From positions 3,224,001 through 3,288,000 of the forward strand of contig JBAJFE010000005.1 of the NCBI GenBank assembly GCA_037903355.1: a stretch of DNA of 64,000 nt, in the 5' to 3' direction. The notes beneath the pieces were generated by a model. It was not told the DNA's origin. It saw only the letters and a list, made by a program, of their open reading frames with translations, and did not search any database. This DNA is from Trichuris trichiura (Eukaryota; Nematoda; Enoplea; Trichinellida; Trichuridae). The position numbers were made by a program, and so were the translations under genes. How positions within the stretch are numbered: position 1 is the first letter of the stretch; each line of letters opens with the position of its first letter. Positions 30,293 to 43,600 of this stretch are shown piece by piece.

Positions 30293-30605
30293 TTTTGCGT
30301 GTTCAGCTTACTTTATCGCCAACTTGACGAACTAAGCCTGCATTTCAATTCCTTTGAATGAAATAAGCGTTTTGGCAAAATAAAGAATTACAGCTTAAAC
30401 ATCGATCTCATGGTAAAAATAAAATTTTTTTCTTGCGTCTTTTGTCCTAATTCAACCGTAACGGCTTGTAAACAAGTGAGTTCCGCTGCTTTGAATTACG
30501 TCGTACCTGCGCATTGAACAATTCCTGTAGGCTACAGTGTTCTTTCAAAGAATTTTTTCCAAGAGATCCAAAAGCTTGCACATATCGTCGTGAGGTAGAA
30601 GCGCA

Positions 30606-32236
<1,631 letters not shown>

Positions 32237-33606
32237 TACGTTTTCGCAAGGCATTTTTCCTCTATTACATTATATATCTCCGCTGACGGCTTCAATGGAT
32301 GCAACCGAATCGACAGAAGAGTTCTTTTATTGTTTCTTGCACGCAGCTGTTCCAGTTCAAATTCAAATCTTCTTGCAGTATCGCGCTGCTGATTTTGAAG
32401 GTCGAGAATAAACTTCTTCGTGCTCAGCGTCGAAGATCATCGTTACACAAACTTTGCAATTGTCAGTTTCCCATCAAAAACTTTCCATTTGAAATTCCAG
32501 CCGCTCGCAACAGTTTGTTCAATTTAATTTCTTCCGTAATCAATAAGATAGTATCACCCGCTCGCGTCAAACAGATTGCCGAATGCGATTGTTATTTTTT
32601 CCACGTGTAAACTGTTTTCAAGTACGTCTTACTGTATGTCAATTTGTAATTCCTATTGTTCATTGAAATCGGGATTCGGCGTTGATCTTTACGTTACGAG
32701 CGTTGGCTGTTGCTTCACCGGTTGTAATATTGTCTTCGGGCATTAACATGGCGTAAAATAAATGATCGGTTGCAGCGCCCTAAAGCGCCTTTTGCTTCCG
32801 AAGCTTTTATTTCTTTCTTTAATGACCGAAAATTGTTGACATGCTTTTAAATTTTATTTTTAGCCGCTTAGTTTATCAAAACCTTAAGTTTACAATAATG
32901 TACCTTGAGAACAGTTAAGCTAAAAAAACGCATACTGTCAGCTGGGCGTTTGTACGCTTTTTTTTCCCAGTTTTTTAAGCATGTATTGTCACGCGACGAT
33001 GCAACTGCCCTTAAACAAAATCAGCATCTTTGGCAATGTTGAAAAATTGACTTTTCCGAGCTTCACGTTGGACAAGCAATGGAAAGACGATCCGCCATGG
33101 TAAGCGTTTTTTATTTTTCTAAAGCACGCTGAGCTGTTAATATTTTTTGTAAGCAATTTGTCGCTTTTTCTACCGTTCGCACAAACGCCCGAATAACCTG
33201 TTGCGCGTAGAATTAGCTCAATTATCAAGCTGTTCGAAGCTACAGTAGGCAAAGCTTTTCTTGTACCAGTTTTAAAGAAAGTCGAAGAATAAGTACTTCA
33301 GCCGATCGTATTTCACGACCTTTCAATTTTGAATGCCAATTTTAAGCTTGTTTTAAAGTTGCGCTTCGCATTAACGTTTTTTCTTTGTTAACGCTTGGGC
33401 ATACTGTTTGTTTTGTATGCGCAGGTAAGGTGGTGCATCCGTTTCCACGCAGTTGCGGCTATACAGCTTGAAAGTAACTTCTGGTTTTTCCATATTAACA
33501 TAAAACGCCGAGAAAAGTATATTTAATCTTTTTTGTTTTTATTTTTTTAAAATATTAATGTGGATATCAAATTATTGTAGAACAATTTAATTGCGAAAGC
33601 GAAAAG
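32237..33606. other. intergenic stretch
   Basis: A 1.4-kb gap between RPT2 and a secreted-protein gene. Two short plus-strand frames (from 32296 and 32999) are discussed among the rejected items. No confident gene. Confidence 0.5.
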
Positions 33607-34326
33607 TTGTCACTCCGGATGTCACTTACTTTAAAGTTGAACGGGGCGGCCACAATATTTGTTTTGCTCCTTGTGGAATCGCTGGTTCAGGGTGCTCCTT
33701 GTCCCCCTTTGAATGATTTCACGTCTCTTGGCCACTTCTTGTGGCCTAATGATTCAAGAACGCCTGATTGTTACGTCGTCGTCCCAAAAGACGTGGTTCA
33801 ATTGCCTTTGAGGCTATATGATTCTTCGCTGCGTTATCTGCATAGTTACTGCAAAAGAAATTACAATGGCACCGTAGCAGTTTTGCACCCATTGCTTAAT
33901 AATATTTCTGCGTATCCTCTTCCCGAAGCCAAAGAATGGATTGGCAATGTAGCAACACTGTACCTGCATTCCGGAATAGAGTTTTGGAAGAACCGCGAAG
34001 AAAGCGCGTCGTCCACTTCGCTAATGTTGTACGTGAAGGATCACGGTTTTCATTGCTATTCAAAGGGTGGTTGCTCGCGTTTTAATCCTTGGAGACTGTA
34101 CAAGTTGGGAGGAGACGGTGATAAGAAGTATACTCTGGTCTCATTTCATCCATGGTTTTTTGGCATAGCCGAAATGAAGAATTGGAAACGATTTAAACAT
34201 ACTGAATTTCCCTTATGCCGATCTGTCATAGTGAACAAAAATGGTACGATTGCCATGTCGGACGTATATACGTGCGCAGAATTAGAAAACTGGGATGCAT
34301 TCCTATGCGTTATTCGTAGTTCGTAA
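33607..34326 (+). CDS. single-exon secreted Cys-containing glycoprotein, unknown family
   Basis: An uninterrupted frame of 239 residues starts with a signal peptide (LNGAATIFVLLLVESLVQG) cleaved before APCPP. The mature part has eight cysteines, including PDCYVVV, HCYSKGGC, PLCRS and LCV, which suggests disulfides. Glycosylation sites are NDS, NGT, NIS and NGT. There is no second membrane segment. I do not recognise the family. It is the only long intronless gene of the window, where nearly all other genes have many short introns, so it may be a retrocopy or a fast-evolving species-specific secreted protein. Confidence 0.75.
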   Translation: MSLRMSLTLKLNGAATIFVLLLVESLVQGAPCPPLNDFTSLGHFLWPNDSRTPDCYVVVPKDVVQLPLRLYDSSLRYLHSYCKRNYNGTVAVLHPLLNNISAYPLPEAKEWIGNVATLYLHSGIEFWKNREESASSTSLMLYVKDHGFHCYSKGGCSRFNPWRLYKLGGDGDKKYTLVSFHPWFFGIAEMKNWKRFKHTEFPLCRSVIVNKNGTIAMSDVYTCAELENWDAFLCVIRSS

Positions 34327-34510
34327 CGCTGGCTATTGGAGGGAACGCGAAAATGCCGCCATATCGCAACAGCCACAGCTTACCAATTTGGTTTGTTGGA
34401 GGAGAAGCAATTTCCTCAAAATTGTAGTTGCTTTCTTAGGGTTGAGTAAAGTTGAAATTCATGGCTAAGGACTTGGTTGCTTCCAGCGAAAATATCCGGC
34501 AAAGTTTTCA

Positions 34511-34728
34511 TCATAATATAGGGCTTTCGAGACTTTCCTTATATTGGATGTCGACGGTGATACGAGTAGTCAACTTTCTTTGACCATCTTCATCAGTCGC
34601 TGCATAGAGAGTGCATTTTATTCTTCCAGTGTCAATAGCCACAGACTGGTTTGTGTAGGCCTGAAAATAATGGTTCCTATCAATCACTGTGTCCAGCAGG
34701 GCTGGAATATTCTTGCCTTGAATTTTTC
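34511..34728 (-). CDS. exon-like frame, unassigned (possible terminal exon)
   Basis: After an acceptor-like CAG, 71 open codons run to a stop at 34511. The peptide looks protein-like (TGRIKCTLYAATDEDGQ, then LTTRITVDIQY, resembling a beta-sheet domain). There is no Met, and I found no upstream exon between it and the GPCR. Probably a relic or the last exon of an unmodelled gene. Confidence 0.35.
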
Positions 34729-34887
34729 CTGTTCACGACGCTCATGTAGTTACGCTAGACGAGTTTGAGTCTTCCAAATAATTCCATTCTTAAATTTTGT
34801 TTCAATCGTACCGCGTAGAGACGGTTGCAACATTGGTGCTCTTAATTGCTTGCTTCATTCTGGCAATGGTCATTTTACAAATTCCGT

Positions 34888-37322
34888 TTAAGCCAAGCGA
34901 ACTGCGTCGTGGCGCGCAACGCAACTGGACGGTTTCACTTTTGTGCTTGAAACGTGCAAGTGATGGTTGTTCGGCTTTTGCTTCCATTGGGCCCATCTCT
35001 TCCTTATGGAAGCGCTGACGTCGGCATCCAGAAAATAGTAGAGCAGCAGTTCAATGCAACTTGCGATCGGTTCGAGAAACCAAATGTAAGCGGGAATTTC
35101 GCCGCTCTCAATGAGCTCCCATATGACCAAGCAGAGGTAACAGTTCGGTACCAAATGAGTCAGCATTGTGCAAACAATAATGACGGACACTTTTTTCGTG
35201 ATCAATTTTTCCCGCTTCAGTTGCATATTCAAAATGTTCGATTGTACGTCGCGTCCTCTGAATCGCATGATGAGTACAGCCGAAACGTAGACTATAACAG
35301 TTGTCAGCAGCGGTATTTGCAGTAGAATCAAGTTGATCTTGTAGTATTGCGTTGTGAATACTTCGTCCGCGTAGCAATAGGGGGAAACCATCTGCGGCTC
35401 GAGGTTACCATTGACCCTCCAGATAATGACTATCACGTAGTAGCTAATGGCAATTAGATATATGAAAGTTATAGTGAGTCGACTGGCTCTTGCCGTCAAG
35501 TTTTTGTAAAGCGAAATTGTAACAATGGCAATAACCCTATCAAACGCCAGCGTAAGGATTAGCAGCCCGCTGGCGACGTGGCCTACTCCATCCAGCAGGA
35601 GATGAAAACCTTCAGCAATGCATTTCCAATAGGGAACCAACTCCGCGCTACGGTTGTGTACAATGTAGCGTCGAACGCTTGTCAATATGTAACTAATACC
35701 GCTGAGCATAATTGAGCCAGAGTATCCTAAAAATTTGCGCGTCAAGTCGACGTAACTTTCACAACAGGGTAATTATTATGCAAATTATGTTTATGCTTTT
35801 TGGAAGCTTGCTTTACTCGTTCCTCTTTAAGGCAGCAGAGTTTGCTTGAGCGACTGACGCTGAGTACGTTTGAGTCGAAAAGTAAGAAAAAAAAGACTTG
35901 CAAGGAATTCGAACTTCCTCCTTTGGAAAAACTTCGCCAGATTGACATTTCAAGAAAGAGAAAAAAGAGCCGTCGCGTGATTACAATAGAAGCCGAATGC
36001 CCGTTGCGATTTGTCTTAGAAGCTGTGCCTCCCTTGGATACGTGTTCAAGTTGGCAAAAGATGAATGAGCAAAATTAATAAGCAAAAATTGAACGCTTGC
36101 TTGTCGCAGCCAACAATATTACAGTTGCGTGGTCCGTTAGCTAATTGATAATCGAACAAGGTACGTAAATGCAAATTTTTTGAAGGGCAGCATATGAACA
36201 GGATAAGTCCATAATAGTTAATTGATTGAAAGTCTCCTCGATGAGCTCGGGAATGCAAGCGAAACTATGAGACCTTAACTGTGGAGAGAAGCGATGTTTC
36301 CTCGACCGTTAGAAGACGTTGACGGAAGTAAGGTAGAAAAAGCTGCCTTCGTTAAGGTAGCACAGTCATTGTGACGCTTACTGTCTCTGCTCATTCTTAC
36401 CTTTTTTTGCAAAACTTTTTTATCGAAACAGTAAGCATATATTAGTGTCTTATTTGTTGTTCGTATTGAGCTACAGGATTTGGCAAATATTTAAAAATCT
36501 CGCGAAGGAAAAATTCCTATGTAGTACAATAGCGACTAGGGCTTTGCCTAGCCGGAAGTACGTATCACTACATCAAATGCAACGCCGTTGCGGCTGTCAG
36601 TTCGACTGTGCAGGTCGGATATGAAAGATTCGCTGATCCCGTTGCGCATTGGTAAAGGCGCTGCAACTCATATCCTTTCCATTGTTCCCTTAATCCAACT
36701 TGATGACGTAATCGCTTACGTCAGGCAACTTTCGGCAGCCGGCACTGCTTAAAAACTCGAAAGTTGTTTGTCGAAGACGAAGTTCCTCTATTTCCGGAAG
36801 TACGCGTATATTTCGCCCCCAGCATTCGTCACCTAGTCTATGCTAATGTATTCCTGCAAACTGTACGCCCGAATAAATTATTTTCGTCGTCCGTCGGAGA
36901 CTTAAAAATTGAAATGTATTAATATGTGTTCTTGTCATTTTGCGTCAAGTAACTGAGAAAGTCGTAGAAGATTGTTCTCTTTGCAGCGTAGTTCGATTTT
37001 TCAAACTGTATTTTACGTTTCAGAGAAGTCCATTAGTTCTTACTCGCCGCGAAGAAGCATGCAAGTACAAATGGGTAAATTGAACTGGAAGTCGGAACAT
37101 GCGCGCCGTTAATTCCAGGTAAGACGTGCACATTCACTTACCCGTAAGAATGCTCAGATGCTTTCGATGCCGCTTAACGTGTCGCGATATTGCTAGAGCG
37201 AAACCGCTGAAAATAACTGTTGAAATGCCGCATACCAAATAAGGCAAATTTGTGAGGAAGTAATACTGCTCGTTGATTTCGTAAACGTCGTATTCTTGGT
37301 AATAGTCAGTTTCGTTCTCCAT
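34888..37322 (-). CDS. seven-transmembrane receptor (rhodopsin-like GPCR)
   Basis: Two exons close in phase 1: 37322-37142 and 35726-34888, giving 339 residues. The N-terminus is Tyr/acid-rich (MENETDYYQEYDVYEINEQY) with one NET site. TM1 is YLVCGISTVIFSGFALAI. The second exon has TM2 (SIMLSGISYILTSV) and TM3 ending LTLAFDRVIAIV, a DRV form of DRY. TM4-5 and TM6 (VSVIIVCTMLTHLVPNCYLC) and TM7 (WFLEPIASCIELLLYYF) follow. Ligand unknown; nematode peptide-receptor-like. Intron 1 is 1.4 kb. Degraded copies of its 3' half lie at about 43.4 and 47.6 kb. Confidence 0.85.
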
Positions 37323-37969
37323 CAGATCACTGACGCGGCGGACGCTTTGTCCAGTCTTATTAGCGCGCGAACAGCTCACATGTTTTTATTACTTACGGCA
37401 ATATTTTGTCGTTCGTAAGAAGTGTATAGGTGGCGCGTGGAAAATATCAGTGTTCTTTTTTGTTTCCTAACTAAATCAGGCGCGGGCGAATCATTATCGC
37501 GCGCCTTGTATTTTTGAGGTGAAAACCCCACGGACCAATGTCCAACGCCCATTTGAGAAATGTGTTCATCCCAAGGGCTGAACACACCGGTCTCTGTTAA
37601 TTATTCTGAATTGATTCTTCCAGCCCTGTTGGCGCGCCTGAACGCGCGCCAACAGGTAGTCAGCCTCTGTTGTACATTTGCTTTCGCGAAAACGTATCGC
37701 TTCGTTGGAAACGAGCGCGCCGCTTTTCCGAGGGTAATTTGAATTTCAATTTTTATCGATCTTTTATCATCTCAGTTGCGGCTAGGCGAAGAACATGTAG
37801 CGTAAATTGATAACCAATCAAATTGTCAACTTGATCCAATTCGTTTGACCTTTTAAATTTTCTACCGTAAAATAAAAAAAAGCAGGTAAGGTTCCATTTT
37901 CAACCTGTATTCGTTTTCATGCCGCAAATGGTCGTTTTCTGTCCATCCCAAAAAAAGGATCAATTGATT

Positions 37970-38185
37970 GGCCGTTAGCCCTCAGTGCTAGCTGTAACTG
38001 AAAATCTGTAAAGGAGCGCAGCATCTGATTTAAGCGAACGAATTTTAGTGGTTGGAAAACATGGAAATTACTTCACTTAATCAATCAAACCTCAGTAAGC
38101 CGAAACAAAAAGTTAGCGCAGAAATAGGCGCACCTTGCTGGAGAAAACCTGGGAATGATAAATAAAATATTTCAACTTGTTGTCT
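37970..38185. repeat. segment duplicated at 43.56-43.84 kb
   Basis: About 210 nt (starting near ctgtaactgaaaatctg) recur with substitutions near 43615-43835. At 43 kb the copy abuts a GPCR relic, whereas here it lies upstream of the intact GPCR. No coding frame is seen. Confidence 0.75.
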
Positions 38186-38599
38186 CTTGTTGCCTTATTC
38201 TCTTACGAAGCTTTCGCAAACTATTCCCGCCTTCATTTCCTGCTTACGTATTGTACTGGTTATTGTTCTCTATCGATCGACAATGCGTCCCTTGACAGAT
38301 TTCTCAATAGAAGTCGTACCATGACCGATGGAAAATTGAAAAAAGTTGACAGGTGAAAGATTTATGCAGGGAAAGACAATATAATCTTTACCAAAGAGTT
38401 CTTACGGTAACTGTTTCCTGCTAGCCAGTGACACACTAAGGATAGGATGAAAGCGGAAACGAAGCTCATTCTGAAAAATAGTTACTCCCCCACTTGGGTT
38501 CCGCTACTCATCCGCAATGAGTAACGCATAGATGAGAATACGCACTTGAGTCTTAGGCTCGCTTAAGTTAAAGTACGAGATGTTGTAAGTGCTTCGGGT

Positions 38600-38740
38600 A
38601 CTGTCGGTTTTTCGTTCTGCCCTGCATGAAATGCAGGTTCCTTTTTTCCAAGCATATCCCAGTCCTTCTTTGCCCTGACTGGCAAGCATGGTGGCTATCC
38701 TGTTATAAGCTTACATAAGCCTGGGCCAAAATCTGTTTGT
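38600..38740. mobile_element. partial arm of the foldback element family
   Basis: The sequence gcaggttcctttt...actggcaagcat..ggctatcc matches the right outer arm of the GDH intron element (5780-5880) with several changes. Only one arm is present, so it is a remnant. Confidence 0.7.
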
Positions 38741-39156
38741 TAAGGCGGAACAAGATAGTTCCCAAACTTAAAATAACTATGGCAGTGATGCGAGTAACGG
38801 AATGGACCCATTTTCGCACGAATTTTGCTCGTTCACAAGGTCATAAGATGATTTATCTCCAATTTTCTCAACGTAATTTGTTTTCAAAGCACTGTTACTC
38901 ATTTGAGCTCAGTTCGTACTGCCCTTCACTACAACCGAAGAGAATTTCAATTTAGCTTTGTTAATCGTCTCTGGTCTGTCTAAACTGCACGCTTAGCACG
39001 CTGTTGTACTAGAACGATGCATTTTGAATTGTCTATGTTCAGGAAATGTCGTTATAACGCTGACGCTGTTGATCATAAGGGCAAACGTTTTGCGCGGTAT
39101 TTATGTTGGTAAGTGTTTTATTTCTTTCTAGCCACAACGATTCCTTACTGTCAAGT

Positions 39157-40421
39157 CTACTCCTCGCTGTCACTCCATTCATAGAAAACGAAAGGCGTAT
39201 CAGCAATGTGACCAGTCATCAGCATGCAGATTTGTGTTCTTTCCTTTTGGTCGAGCAGCTTAAACCGAACGTAGACGACGTTCTGAAATTGAGGAAAGTA
39301 GTACGCAAAAAAAATTCGCTGTAAGCATAACGACGATTAAACGCTTCTTATCCGAACTTTAAGTTCGGTTGATCAACTGTCGCAGTTTTCATATCCAAAC
39401 GACCCTACACCACCACCACCACCACAACAACAACAACAACAACAACAAAAATAATAATAATAATAATAAATTATTAGTATTATTATTGTTGTTCCTGTTG
39501 TTGTTAGTCCATTTAGGAAGGGAGCAACTTACTTTGGGATATTCTTTTCTGACGTGAAATTTGGTGCGATACGTAACTGCTGTTCCCGGTTGTATCGTAC
39601 AGGCTCGCCCAGAAGTTTTGCATGCACGCGGATTCGCTACTGGCATTCGCTTGTACTCGAAGCCAAGCTTCCCATACGCAACGGCTGTTAGGCTCGTTAC
39701 CGTATCATCTAAATTCGTCCGCCGTCATTGGTTCATTATGTAGTCGTTTGAAGTAGAGTACTTGGAACGAAGCGAACAAAAAGTTCCACATCCGTTCCTT
39801 TAACCAGAGTGCAGTTATAGGGATCGTCGCACGGGCGCACTTCTACCCACAATATTTTGGCTCTTGAACCTTAAGCAGTTTCGAGCACCGGAATGTCTGA
39901 TGTAAACAACGTCGTTTGTTCAAAACGTCTCACCGCAATCCATGTAGTTGACCCATTCCCTACCATCAAAACACGCGAAGCAAGCTGCTAGGGCGAGAAA
40001 GGCATACGTCCATTGCTGTAATCAAAAATTTGTACTTAATTTTCAAAAAGTCACATTTCAAGTTGCTTGTCGCGTCAACGATGAAGATCACCGTCCGCAG
40101 TTGGCTAGCGCGAAATGAATTCCACGCACGTTTTATCTTGTTCTCCTTACGTTATCGAAGTAACTATAATCTAACGAGAGCTCCCAATTCTTTTTTCCTA
40201 TCCGGATAGCTGTGCTTCTCTTGAAGAATTACCGTTCGTCGTTGGTCTGTCCTTTCATTGGCTTGCCTTTAACTGAAATCTACTCTGTCGGCACGTTTTG
40301 TGCAGGGTCGATTTCCATAAGCGGAAACACTCTACCGTTTTGTAATTTATTTAACGCTTCCGCAAGGAATCGGGGTTATTCTTAGAGGAAATAAACTACT
40401 TACTTTTGATGAAGTCCCCAT
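39157..40421 (-). CDS. NPC2-like ML-domain protein A
   Basis: Five minus exons close in phase: 40421-40404, 40015-39934, 39869-39762, 39708-39533, 39282-39157, giving 169 residues. Exon 1 encodes only MGTSSK; exon 2 gives the signal-peptide core (YAFLALAACFACFDG) and YMDCG. The ML pattern is complete: DCGS, WVEVRPCDDPYNCTLVKG, TAVAYGK, ACKTSGRACTIQ, VRFKLLDQ and ICMLMTGHI. The cysteines fit the three disulfides of NPC2. NPC2/MD-2-type proteins bind sterols or other lipids in a beta-sandwich; as a secreted protein it may bind lipids outside cells or in lysosomes. NCT in PYNCTL is a glycosylation site. The intron before exon 5 holds a compound microsatellite. Confidence 0.88.
39405..39490. repeat. 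compound microsatellite in ML gene A intron 4
   Basis: CAC, then CAA, then ATA/TAA units run in sequence, followed by TTATTGTTGTT. It lies in the 250-nt intron between exons 4 and 5 of gene A. Confidence 0.9.
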
Positions 40422-40504
40422 CGTTAGTCCATTCTAAAACGATGTTGAGTGCAGAATGGTTAATGCGCGTAAAGAAGACGAGCTGGAAACGCACATTCCG
40501 TTTG

Positions 40505-40512
40505 CCTTTTAT
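40505..40512 (-). promoter_or_regulatory. TATA-like box of ML gene A
   Basis: ATAAAAGG on the minus strand lies about 84-91 nt before the gene A ATG. Just upstream is GATGAATTATTCAT, matching GATGAATAAA upstream of genes D and E. Confidence 0.6.
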
Positions 40513-41634
40513 GCTATCGCTTATGAATAATTCATCAGGGCGGCAATGTAGGGAGTGTAATTTCTTCCTTTTTTGTCAACGGTTCCCCGAGCTAACACAA
40601 TAACCTCTTTCGGGTCTCGCTGTTGCGTCCTAAGCACGACGATGGAAAGTTCGTTAGCTTATTCGCTTATAAATGCTCTCGAAGTAATGTCTGCTTTCAT
40701 TGAGTAGTTCGGGAACAGCATAATTATTCAGCACTTTTCAAATTAACCAAGCACATACCTTTTAGCTTTGTCGCGTGATAGCGCAGCTTAATTTGCATAC
40801 GTTTGCGTATGGTTAATTTCATTGTTGTACCCATTCGTTGCGGGTTTACGCTGCTTTCCGCGGAACCGTTAATTCAGAGTTCCTATCCTCTTCGGTGTCA
40901 GTCAATAAGCGATTATAGCAGTTTCGCTTGTACGCGATCGCTTTTTTGAATTATTCTTATTCTCTGTTTAAGAATGCGCTTTTTTTCTATACAAATCAAC
41001 GCTTCTAAATGTAGAAAAGCAGTTTAAGAAAAAGCAGTTGCGCATTTTTATCGATAACTAACCTTATTCGCACAGAGAAAATTCTTTCAATAGTTTTACA
41101 TGTTTGATAAGCGCTAGCAACCAGCGTTCATCTATTATATCCTGTTTTCTTTGTTCATAATGGCAAACAAGTATGAGCGCATGAACGTTGAATTAAGACA
41201 TATTGGCTTAACTTTTTCTTTCTTCGCTCATTCTGAGAATAGCAGACATTTTCTTCACTATGCTGATTTCGAAGCGGCGTGCAGCACCAGTAGCTTTTAA
41301 GTTTAGGTGAAGTGAAATTATTGAATTTGGGTTCGTGAATGCGTACGCGTTTGTTTTGGTCGCATTCTGTCAGTTTCGTTTGCTTGCATGTACGCGAAGT
41401 AATCCGGCAACGTTTGCGTGAGGAATAGATCAGAATACAACTCTGCCTATCTATCAGATTATGAAGATGTTTTGCATGCCGTAGAAATGCTCATTCTAGA
41501 AGAATTCTTTGTTCAAGCATACATTTTAATCACCAGCACTTAAGAAGCATATGAATTTAGTAGAGACGCTGTTGAACTTAAGAAGTTACGTTGCGCATTA
41601 TCTCAACGCTTGACGCGCCTCAGAGCTTTCCTTT

Positions 41635-42663
41635 TTAACGGTCATCGTCCCAGATAGGCCACACGTTCGTTGTGTCGGCTATGTGGAAACCCGTGTATAC
41701 GCAAACCAAGTCGTTTCCATTTTGATCGCGCAGTTGAAATCGTACCACGATGTTAATCTGAAATTGAGAAAAGATAGTGTGCCGAAGAAAGTGTCATACG
41801 AATGATGACGAAATGGAAAAATCGTTAGCACAAGAGAATGTCTGATCCTGCGCGTTCGATTGAGCGAACAACATTTTTGTGCTCTGGGAAAGGGGCAACT
41901 TACTTTTTCGGCATTTTTCCGAGTATGAAGTCTTTGTATGTAGATAACCCGTTTCTTCGGCTGTAGGGGACAAGTTAGCCCGGAATCTTTGCATCCATTC
42001 GGGTTATTGAGTGGGTACGGCTCATATTCGTAACGTTTTTTGACTTGCATAACGGCCGTTATGTTGGTCACTGTTTCTCCTAAATTCGTGCGCTATCGCT
42101 GTTGGTGCGTGATATGTGCGCATCTATTTACTTGGAGCAAAACGGATTCGCAACGTAGTATTTCCTCCTCTCTTCAGAGTGCAGTTATAGGCATCATTGC
42201 ATGGGTGCACTTCTATCCACATTATTTCTGCTCTAGAGCCTTAAGCAGTTGAACTTTGAAAGGTCCCATGAAATGGTGCCTCATGAAATAGTCTCACCGC
42301 AGTCTTCGTAGTTTACCCATTCTCCGCCTTGAGCATGCATCAAATATGCCAGGAGAAGAAAGACACATTTCGATACCTGTAATCAGAAAACTTTAATTAA
42401 TTCACAAGGTAACTATCTTGAAAATTATTCGTAGGAATAGCTTGAAGAAATTTGTTTTGCAGCTTTTAGTTTAAAAACAATTGTTTCTCAATGCAGTAGC
42501 CACTTTTCTTTTGAATATAGACGACTCGTTTTGTTGGCTTTCTTTTAGGCGTAACTTCACTTGCGTAATAAGCTTTGCTGACGAAATAGATCTTGTTTAT
42601 AAAATGCTTACTTCTCGTTTTAACCTTTAAATCTAAGAATCATACCTTATGGTTAGGATGCAT
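41635..42663 (-). CDS. NPC2-like ML-domain protein B
   Basis: Five minus exons close in phase: 42663-42646, 42376-42298, 42239-42132, 42079-41904, 41757-41635, giving 167 residues. Exon 1 encodes MHPNHK; exon 2 gives VSKCVFLLLAYLMHAQG and NYEDCG. Then come WIEVHPCNDAYNCTLKRG, TAVMQVKK, NPNGCKDSGLTCPLQPKK, VVRFQLRDQNGNDLVC and a Trp/Asp-rich end (WPIWDDDR). NPNGC...CP closely follows human NPC2 (PDGC...CPIQ), so the lipid-binding fold is well supported. Closest paralog is gene C. Confidence 0.9.
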
Positions 42664-42741
42664 GTTGAAGCAACAAGAATTGTCGAGGTGTACGCGCGCG
42701 CGATAGTTTTCGAATTTCTTCGCTACTCGGGCGATCCTTCT

Positions 42742-42749
42742 GCTTTTAT
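42742..42749 (-). promoter_or_regulatory. TATA-like box of ML gene B
   Basis: ATAAAAGC on the minus strand, about 80-86 nt before the gene B ATG, in a context shared with gene C. Confidence 0.55.
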
Positions 42750-43199
42750 TCTTTTTTTGATGGATGCAGGCAAGTCGTAGCCATTGACGTTGTTTGGGCT
42801 GTATAATTTCCCCGGTCATTACTCGAATAGCGTTTCGGGCAAATGCTTAAATACTTTTCTTTTTTTTAAAGTGGTAGCGGGTCATTTGCAGTGTGCCTTA
42901 ACTTGTTTACGAATGAGTATTTTTTAAGTGCGCTGTTCTTGTAGTCAATGCGCCCCGTATGCATAATTATTACTTTATTTCGAACTTGAAGTAACCCAAT
43001 GGCTTTAATTCCGGGCGCGAGTTACCGGTGAAAAGTCAGTGTTTTGTGATCGACTATATTCGTGTTTGTAGTTTTATTCAGTTCAAGATAGGATGGTTCC
43101 CAATATTAACAGCTTTTGTTTTTTCTAAAGAATAAACTTACCGTGTTGTCCGACGCGTTAACTTTAATTACTTTAAATCATAGCACGCAGTAGCTGACT

Positions 43200-43600
43200 C
43201 TTTGTATTCCCTTGTCGGTATTATCAGCTATCGCGTAAGCCCAGAAATTGTTTTTAATGCAAATCGTGTGTGCCCTTACCATTTCTTCCCATATGAGATT
43301 ATTTGCGAGGTAGGAGTACGAAATTGGTCGAAGTACTTCGCATTTTCCATGGGTTCAAGATATTCTCAATGCTCGATGTTCTAATCTGGTTACCGAAAAG
43401 CTACAGAAGCAAAGCTGTCCAACTGAAGAAACCAAATATAAGCGAGAGTTTTGCCGCTTTCATTGAGCTCCCATATGACCAATCAGAAGTAGCAGTTCGC
43501 TACTAAATCAGTATGGATTGTGCAACTAATAGCGATTGTCACTTTTTCGTGATTACGTTTTTCCGATTCAGTTACATATTCAAAATGTTCGATTGTAGGT
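43200..43600 (-). pseudogene. relic of the 34.9-kb GPCR (3' half)
   Basis: About 43425-43595 matches 35055-35250, the TM5-TM6 part of the GPCR second exon. Shared stretches include gagctcccatatgaccaa and catattcaaaatgttcgat. Substitutions and indels break the frame, and no flanking receptor exons remain. Confidence 0.8.

Larger units (their letters stand above)
40390..43450. repeat. segmental duplication, copy 1
   Basis: This block (promoter and exon 1 of gene A, all of gene B, and a tail of intergenic sequence) is repeated at about 44350-47750. Similarity is high throughout, for example the stretch at 40800-41100 against 44720-45060. Copy 2 is longer, mainly by one ~340-nt insertion. Confidence 0.9.

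Noticed and set aside
32296..32610. Overlapping plus-strand frames after RPT2
   Set aside because: Two frames compete and no domain is recognisable; likely 3' flanking sequence, though a small spliced gene cannot be excluded.
32999..33105. Possible first exon (MQLPLNKISIFGNVEKLTF) with a GTAAGC donor
   Set aside because: Looks protein-like, but the only candidate next exon stops after 18 codons.
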